From positions 310,001-374,000 of the forward strand of contig JAZQKK010000014.1 of assembly GCA_045542115.1 (NCBI GenBank): a stretch of DNA of 64,000 bases, given 5' to 3'. The first letter of the stretch is position 1. Every line of letters begins with the position of its first letter. The notes under the pieces are model-generated. The model had not been told where the DNA came from. It did not search any database and was given only the letters and a program-made list of their open reading frames with translations. This DNA is from RGIG995 sp045542115 (GTDB taxonomy: Bacteria > Bacillota > Clostridia > Oscillospirales > UBA644). A program made the translations under genes and the position numbers. Positions 59,307-64,000 of the stretch are shown piece by piece.

Positions 59307-60057
59307 AGAATTCGTGGCAAAATTGCTGGACATTGCAAAGAATCACAAGACCGTCTATATGATGGGTACCTTTGGGGCTCCGGTCAGCGAAAATCTGATC
59401 GTGCAGAAAACCAAACAGTATCCCGATTATTATTCGGCGGGTCGGCGAACTCTTCTGAAAGGAAAAATCCCCTTAGGAGCTTGGGGATTTGACTGCGTTG
59501 GCCTCATCAAAGGTGTGCTCTGGGGCTGGACGGGGAATCGGAACGCCTCGTTCGGCGGTGCAAAATACCGGTCCAACGACGTTCCCGACATCTGTGCCAA
59601 TACGATGGCAAAACGTTGTCTGGACCGAACAGAGACAATGGAACACCTTCTCCCCGGAGAAGCGGTTTATATGAACCGGCACATCGGCATTTACGTGGGA
59701 GACGGGAAGGTGGTGGAATCCACGCTGATTGGAAAATACGACGGCGTGGTAATCACGGACCTGTCCTTCCGTAAGTGGCTTGGCCACGGAAAATTGCCTT
59801 GGATTACCTATGAACCGGAAGATGAATCCACCGATTCCGAAGCAGAAAACACACCCATTCAAGTAGGTGACACCGTCATCTTTTCCGGGGGAAAACATTA
59901 CGTTTCTTCCAACGGAAGTTTGGGATACAAGGCAAAACCCGGCCCCGCAAAGGTCACAAAATACCTTCCCGGAAGGAAACATCCCTATCACTTGATTCAC
60001 ACCGATAAAACTTCTAACGTTTACGGCTGGGTCAACGAGGAAACCGTTTCCAAATAA
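59296..60057 (+). CDS. NlpC/P60 endolysin with SH3-like wall-binding end
   Basis: 253 residues. Catalytic Cys67 in FDCVGLIKG, His near 133 in RHIGIYVGDG, followed by an acidic linker and an SH3-like C-terminal domain (VGDTVIFSGGKHYVSS ... VYGWVNEETV). It cleaves peptidoglycan stem peptides. It is a different enzyme class from the prophage GH25 endolysin. Confidence 0.88.
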   Translation: MTNKEFVAKLLDIAKNHKTVYMMGTFGAPVSENLIVQKTKQYPDYYSAGRRTLLKGKIPLGAWGFDCVGLIKGVLWGWTGNRNASFGGAKYRSNDVPDICANTMAKRCLDRTETMEHLLPGEAVYMNRHIGIYVGDGKVVESTLIGKYDGVVITDLSFRKWLGHGKLPWITYEPEDESTDSEAENTPIQVGDTVIFSGGKHYVSSNGSLGYKAKPGPAKVTKYLPGRKHPYHLIHTDKTSNVYGWVNEETVSK

Positions 60058-60063
60058 TCGGTC

Positions 60064-60090
60064 GGGGCGGTCTGAATTTCAGACCGCCCC
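60064..60090. terminator. Strong hairpin at the end of the second cluster
   Basis: 12-bp perfect GC-rich stem (60064-60075 with 60079-60090) with a three-base loop and no clear T tail. It may act as a transcript-stabilising or weak terminator site. Confidence 0.6.
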
Positions 60091-60095
60091 ACGAC

Positions 60096-60124
60096 TTGAC
60101 AAGAAAGAAAAAAAAGGGTATAAT
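60096..60124 (+). promoter_or_regulatory. Promoter of the YgjP-type gene
   Basis: TTGACA (60096-60101), 17-bp spacer, TATAAT (60119-60124), 22 bases before the start. Confidence 0.85.
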
Positions 60125-60145
60125 AAAAAAAACGAGGTGATTTTT

Positions 60146-60655
60146 GTGGAATACCGATTGCTTCGCAGCAGACGAAAAACCATTGCTTTGCGGGTCTGTC
60201 CCGACGGAACGGCAGAAGTGCGGGCTCCCTTGACAATGAGCCGAAAACAGATTGACGCCTTTGTACAAAAGCATCAGGAATGGTGGAGCAAAACGATTCA
60301 ATCCACCCAACGGCGAAGGGTTTTCGAACGGGAAATCGACGAAAAAGAACCTTTTCTGCGAAAACAGGCGGAAGAATACCTTCCCCGACGGACGGCAGAA
60401 TGGGCGGCCGTGATGGGAGTACGTCCCACAGGAATCAAAATCACCTCGGCAAAGACCCGGTTTGGGTCTTGCAGTCCGAAAAACGGCATTTGCTATTCCT
60501 GGCGGCTGATGGCTTACCCCCTCAAAGGGGTGGATTACGTCATCGTGCACGAATTAGCCCATATTTTACAAAAAAATCACTCGGCAAAGTTTTACGCCGT
60601 CGTTCAAAAATACCTTCCCGATTGGAAAGAACGAAGGAAATTATTGCAAAAATAG
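60146..60655 (+). CDS. YgjP/WLM-type metallopeptidase
   Basis: 169 residues from the GTG at 60146, 6 bases after GAGGTGA (an alternative GTG is at 60137). Contains the zinc motif HELAH in YVIVHELAHILQKNHSAKFY and the conserved TRFGSCSPKNGICYSWRL. This DUF45 family is common in bacteria as M48-like proteases of unknown substrate. Confidence 0.9.
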   Translation: MEYRLLRSRRKTIALRVCPDGTAEVRAPLTMSRKQIDAFVQKHQEWWSKTIQSTQRRRVFEREIDEKEPFLRKQAEEYLPRRTAEWAAVMGVRPTGIKITSAKTRFGSCSPKNGICYSWRLMAYPLKGVDYVIVHELAHILQKNHSAKFYAVVQKYLPDWKERRKLLQK

Positions 60656-60657
60656 AA

Positions 60658-60689
60658 CGCGAAAGAATTTCTCTTTCGCGGTCTATTTT
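60658..60689. terminator. Terminator between convergent YgjP and DUF6472 genes
   Basis: 8-bp stem CGCGAAAG/CTTTCGCG (60658-60665 with 60673-60680), extended by a partly paired ATAGA segment, with a T run on the plus strand. Confidence 0.7.
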
Positions 60690-60879
60690 AATTCTGGTTT
60701 TGCACGCTTTTGTATTCGTCATACCAACGAAAATAGGGACAGGTCGAACCGGGACGGGCGTAATGCAACGCCTCGTCTTCGTCCAAGGTCAGACTGCAAG
60801 CCATACAGTCGAAGGCTTCGTCGAATTCGTAATACAAACAACATTCACAACGGCTTTGGAGCTTTTTCTTTTCCGACAT
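60688..60879 (-). CDS. DUF6472 small Cys-rich protein
   Basis: 63 residues. Metal-site pattern CECCLYYEFDEAFDCMACS ... CPYFRWYDEY, the arrangement of the DUF6472 family in Clostridia. Probable zinc-binding; function unknown. It follows galT by 15 bases, so shares its transcript. Confidence 0.82.
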   Translation of the reverse strand: MSEKKKLQSRCECCLYYEFDEAFDCMACSLTLDEDEALHYARPGSTCPYFRWYDEYKSVQNQN

Positions 60880-60894
60880 CGTATCCCCCGAATT

Positions 60895-62394
60895 TTACAG
60901 ATTTTCCCGAACGAAGGCTTCAAAGGCGGAGGCACCGGCGGAATCTTCGGAAAAGACGGCGGTGTTTTTGAGAATTTCAAAGCAAACTTCGTTGATTCTT
61001 TGACGGATAGCCTCTTTTGCGGCGTCTTCCGAGAGTTGATTTCCGTGGCGTTCCAGCAACAGAGAAATCATATCGGCGTGAACCTTCATATCCTCCGCCA
61101 ATTCTTCGGGACGATAGGGTTTTCCGCAGAGATACTGTACCGCTTCCCGGAACAGCTGGCGGTTGAGGCGGGCAGGGAGAATATACAACCCCATCGCTTC
61201 AATTAAACCGATGCTTTCTTTTTTGACGTTATGGTATTGGGGATGGGCGTGGAAGATCCCGTCGGGGAATTCTTCGGAAAACCGGTTGTTTCGCAAAATC
61301 AGATCGATAATGTAACCGGATTCTGTCTTGCGAACCACGGGAGAGCAGGAGTTATGCAATTCCCCGTTACTTTCAGCCAAAATCCCCAAGGCAGGATTAC
61401 TGTACCCCTTCCAAGCCTCCACAAACTTACAGGCCGCCAAAAGGATAGCGTCCCGGTCGTCGGATTCCAAACGGACGGTGGAGTTCAACCATTCCAAAAT
61501 GCTGACCTTTACCGGGGCATTGGGAGCGGAAAGAACGATGCGGTCGGCGGCAAAATGCATCGGCATTTTTTCCAAACCGCCCTGATAATGGTCGTGAACC
61601 AAAAGAGAACCGCCAATCCGGGGCAGTGCGGCATTGGAGCCGATAAAATAATGGGGATATTCATCTACGAAATCCATCAACCGGCGAAGGGCGGTGGCGT
61701 TGACGATCATCGGCGTGTGTTCCGTGTTGATGATGATCGCGTGTTGATAGTAATATGCATAGGGAGAAAACTGCCAGAAGCAAGGCTGGCCGTCCAACGT
61801 CACGTCCATCGTCCGCAAGGTATCCCGGACGGTTCCGTGGCCGGAAAACCCTTCATTCTGCCGACAAATGACGCAGGACGGATATCCGCTGGGTTTTTGT
61901 TTCAAAGCGGCGGCGGATTTTTTATTATCCACCTCGGGCTTGGAAAGATTGACGGTGATGACCAGATTCCGCTTTCCGTCGGTAGCGTCCCACCGCAGAT
62001 TTTTGGCAATAGCGGAGCGTTTTACATAATCGTTCTTTTCGCAGTAATCGTGGAACCAATCGGTGGCTTCTTTCACGTCAACCGCCTTTTTGGCCTGAAA
62101 AATTTCCTGTAACTGAGAAGGCCGCAGAGATACCGTATCCATCACCTGAGCACAAAAGGCTTCGGTCTGCCCTTCTTCAATGATATTATGCTGCAAGGCA
62201 TACTCCACAAGGGGAGCCAATATGGAATCCGGACCGGTCAGACCTTCCACGGAAGGAACCGGCTCGTCACTGCCGCAATCGTCTAACTGAAACAAAAACA
62301 GAAGACGGTTAAACGTATAATATTCATCCCGTTCCGGGAGCAAGAGATATGCTTTGGCATACTGAATAAGTTGTTTGAGATAGGTTTGAATCAT
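60895..62394 (-). CDS. galT: Galactose-1-phosphate uridylyltransferase, type II
   Basis: 499 residues, the size of the Gram-positive GalT family 2. Hallmarks: GGSLLVHDHYQGGLEKMPMHF with the catalytic His region, a conserved AIIINTEHTPMIVNA, and HAHPQYHNVKKESIGLIEAMGL near the end. It converts Gal-1-P and UDP-glucose to UDP-galactose and Glc-1-P in the Leloir pathway. It is upstream of DUF6472 and preceded by a consensus promoter. Confidence 0.95.
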   Translation of the reverse strand: MIQTYLKQLIQYAKAYLLLPERDEYYTFNRLLFLFQLDDCGSDEPVPSVEGLTGPDSILAPLVEYALQHNIIEEGQTEAFCAQVMDTVSLRPSQLQEIFQAKKAVDVKEATDWFHDYCEKNDYVKRSAIAKNLRWDATDGKRNLVITVNLSKPEVDNKKSAAALKQKPSGYPSCVICRQNEGFSGHGTVRDTLRTMDVTLDGQPCFWQFSPYAYYYQHAIIINTEHTPMIVNATALRRLMDFVDEYPHYFIGSNAALPRIGGSLLVHDHYQGGLEKMPMHFAADRIVLSAPNAPVKVSILEWLNSTVRLESDDRDAILLAACKFVEAWKGYSNPALGILAESNGELHNSCSPVVRKTESGYIIDLILRNNRFSEEFPDGIFHAHPQYHNVKKESIGLIEAMGLYILPARLNRQLFREAVQYLCGKPYRPEELAEDMKVHADMISLLLERHGNQLSEDAAKEAIRQRINEVCFEILKNTAVFSEDSAGASAFEAFVRENL

Positions 62395-62426
62395 CGGAAC
62401 AATCTTCCTTTCGTTAATACCTTTTT

Positions 62427-62455
62427 ATTATACCGCACTTTTCTCCGTTTGTCAA
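62427..62455 (-). promoter_or_regulatory. galT promoter
   Basis: On the minus strand TTGACA (62450-62455), 17 bp, TATAAT (62427-62432), 30 bases before the ATG. Confidence 0.88.
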
Positions 62456-62490
62456 CGGAAAACAGAATATTTTTTTGATTTTTCCAAAAG

Positions 62491-62522
62491 AAAAAGGAGA
62501 CGCTCCGTCAAGAAGCGTCTCC
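62491..62522 (-). terminator. Terminator of the NhaC-family gene
   Basis: 9-bp perfect stem (62496-62504 with 62514-62522) and a T tail on the minus strand, 22 bases after the stop. Confidence 0.85.
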
Positions 62523-62544
62523 CTCGAAAACCATTTTATTAAAA

Positions 62545-64000
62545 TCAGTCTTTATTCCGGTTGGAAAGGAAGGTAATAAACCAAAGAACCACCAGCATCA
62601 GCACCAGGCTGACTCCGAGAACGACCCAGACGTTCTGAACGAATCCGGCCAACAGATAACCGACCAAAGAAACGCCCGCCACCGTCAGCACATAAGGCAA
62701 CTGGGTGGAAACGTGGGTCACGTGGTCACACTGAGCACCGGTGGACGACATAATGGTGGTATCGGAGATGGGAGAACAGTGGTCTCCGCAAACCGCACCG
62801 GCCAAGCAAGCAGAGATGCAGATGATAACCATCGCAGGAATTCCGCCCGCATCGGAAACGGAGGCAAGGTCGGCTTCAAACACACCGGTAACGATGGGAA
62901 TGAGGATTCCGAACGTGCCCCAAGAGGTACCGGTAGCAAAGGACAGAAGCACGGCCACCAGGAACAAAATCGCGGGAAGAAGAATACGGATAGCAGTAAA
63001 CTGTTCCACGACGCCGGCAACGAAGGTGGATGCCCCCAAAAGACCGGTCATACTCTTCAAGCCCCAAGCGAAGGTCAGAATCAGAATTGCGGGAACCATC
63101 TGCTTAAATCCTTCGGGAATCGAAGCCATACACTCCTTGAAGGAAAGAACCTTCCGGCACAGGAAATAGATAACGTTGAGAATCAACGCCGCAACCGACC
63201 CCAGAGCAAGACCGTAGGATGCGTCGCAATTTGCAAAGGCGTCAATCAGAGAAACGTCTCCGCCGAACAGCCCGCCGGAGTACAACATCCCGGCAACGCA
63301 GAAGATAATCAGAATGACCACCGGAAGAATCAGGTCGATGACCTTTCCCTTGGCGTTGGCGTTGGCGTGTTCGTCTTCGGTAACGTCTGCGTGAATTCCG
63401 GAGAAAATATCTCCCTTCTTAGCATTCAGCTCGTGCTTCCGCATCGGTCCGAAGTCTTTCCCGGAAAGAGCAATAAACAGAACCATTGCAATGGTCAAAA
63501 GTGCATACAAATTATAGGGAATGGTACGGATAAACAGGGCAATCCCGTTGATGTCCGCCCCGTTGGCATCCTGCACGGTTCCGCTGACGGCGGCCGCCCA
63601 GGAAGAGATGGGAGCAATAATACAGATGGGAGCGGCGGTGGCATCGATGAGATACGCCAGCTTTGCCCGAGAAACGTTCTGCTTGTCGGTCAAAGGACGC
63701 ATCACGCTACCCACGGTCAGACAGTTAAAGTAGTCGTCTACGAAAATCAATGCGCCAAGGCCGAAGGTGGACACTTGCGCGCCTCTCCGGGACTTGATAC
63801 GCTTCGAGGCCCATTCCCCATAGGCCCGGCTTCCCCCGGCCCGGTTCATCATCACGACGATGATGCCCAAGACCACGAGGAAAATCAAAATCCCCACGTT
63901 GTACGAATCGGACAGGTTCGCAATAAGTCCATCGTTCAAAATAGCATTAAACGCTTTTTCTCCGTCAAAGCCCGTATTGGAAATACCATACAAAATCCCC
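62545..64000 (-). CDS. Na+/H+ antiporter, NhaC family (5' end outside window)
   Basis: At least 485 residues of a polytopic membrane protein. The open frame does not start at 63993, because that codon is an internal TTG and the frame continues to the window edge (GILYGISNTGF). Family signs: SYNVGILIFLVVLGIIVVMM, LTFAWGLKSMTGLLG, GTSWGTFGILIPIVTGV, and the GAVCGDHCSPISDTTIMSST motif, typical of the NhaC family. It exchanges protons for sodium or transports an organic acid with it. N-terminal 50-80 residues are missing. Confidence 0.9.
   Translation of the reverse strand, partial: GILYGISNTGFDGEKAFNAILNDGLIANLSDSYNVGILIFLVVLGIIVVMMNRAGGSRAYGEWASKRIKSRRGAQVSTFGLGALIFVDDYFNCLTVGSVMRPLTDKQNVSRAKLAYLIDATAAPICIIAPISSWAAAVSGTVQDANGADINGIALFIRTIPYNLYALLTIAMVLFIALSGKDFGPMRKHELNAKKGDIFSGIHADVTEDEHANANAKGKVIDLILPVVILIIFCVAGMLYSGGLFGGDVSLIDAFANCDASYGLALGSVAALILNVIYFLCRKVLSFKECMASIPEGFKQMVPAILILTFAWGLKSMTGLLGASTFVAGVVEQFTAIRILLPAILFLVAVLLSFATGTSWGTFGILIPIVTGVFEADLASVSDAGGIPAMVIICISACLAGAVCGDHCSPISDTTIMSSTGAQCDHVTHVSTQLPYVLTVAGVSLVGYLLAGFVQNVWVVLGVSLVLMLVVLWFITFLSNRNKD

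Larger units (their letters stand above)
48404..60090 (+). mobile_element. Compact phage-particle cluster without integration or replication genes
   Basis: Twenty rightward genes, most with 1-26-nt overlaps, from terS to an endolysin, ending at a strong hairpin. Present: both terminase subunits, portal, scaffold-like gene, P22-type coat, connectors, tail proteins, Gp15-like, hub, receptor-type proteins and lysis genes. Absent: integrase, repressor, replication, att repeats and any long tape-measure gene. Codon use and GC resemble the chromosome. Interpreted as a domesticated, possibly gene-transfer-agent-like or tailocin-like element, not a normal prophage. Confidence 0.7.

Noticed and set aside
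48404..60090. Complete functional prophage
   Set aside because: No integrase, repressor, replication genes or flanking repeats; no tape measure.
63994..64000. Start of the NhaC gene at 63993
   Set aside because: The codon there is TTG and the frame stays open to the window edge; family members have more residues upstream.

Overview
The window is a stretch of a low-to-mid GC Bacillota chromosome, most likely an anaerobic spore-forming Clostridia lineage of the Oscillospirales/Christensenellales type. Evidence for this is the conserved order M50 protease - scpA - scpB - DUF2953 - ytfJ (a sporulation gene), near-consensus TTGACA/TATAAT promoters, strong AGGAGG ribosome binding sites, and several GTG/TTG starts. 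Species cannot be fixed from the sequence alone.

Layout. (1) 1-5640: host genes: a metallophosphoesterase cut by the left edge, a membrane protein that looks like a catalytically dead M50 relative, an M50 site-2-type protease, the condensin subunits ScpA and ScpB, a DUF2953 protein, YtfJ, and glycolytic gap with its own promoter and terminator. (2) 5752-43615: a 37.8 kb prophage inserted in the 3' end of tRNA-Ala(GGC), bounded by a 25-bp perfect direct repeat. Its lytic genes run leftward: regulators and small early genes, an HxH-type (rolling-circle-like) Rep, a DNA methyltransferase, a RinA/DUF1492-like late regulator, terminase, portal, Prp-type protease, scaffold, N4-gp56-type capsid, podovirus-like tail parts, a 2,966-residue polyvalent protein, a collagen-like fibre, lysis genes, and an ImmA/IrrE + membrane-protein pair at the far left. 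The lysogeny arm (cI-like S24 repressor, membrane-anchored Mrr-type nuclease, tyrosine integrase) runs rightward. (3) 43594-43874: the restored tRNA-Ala, tRNA-Ser(GCT) and their promoter. (4) 43995-48340: host genes: PocR/AraC regulator, FAD oxidoreductase, sugar-phosphate isomerase/epimerase, degenerate CPBP protein. (5) 48404-60090: a second, compact, all-rightward phage-structural cluster (terminase to endolysin) with no integrase, repressor, replication genes, att repeats or tape-measure gene, but with a LexA-like box upstream. It looks like a domesticated phage particle. (6) 60096-64000: host genes: YgjP-type metalloprotease, DUF6472 protein, galT, and an NhaC-family antiporter cut by the right edge.

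How the parts work together. In the prophage, the repressor gene and the leftward early promoter are divergent. A 19-bp palindrome sits exactly between the -35 and -10 of the early promoter, which gives a simple lysogeny switch. Late transcription seems to start at a promoter followed by two intrinsic terminators just before terS, next to a RinA-like gene, so late control may work by antitermination. A phage-encoded Prp protease lies beside a scaffold and a capsid that both carry its cleavage motif at the same residue positions. The rep gene has a large hairpin and a strong divergent promoter-terminator unit (a probable 57-nt RNA) just upstream, like an origin plus counter-transcribed RNA.

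The most promising candidates for undescribed biology are the tape-measure-less phage-like cluster at 48.4-60.1 kb, the small RNA/origin region at 38.0-38.3 kb, and the two antisense promoters placed at equivalent edges of two related domains in the giant gene. All calls come from reading the sequence; no database search was possible.
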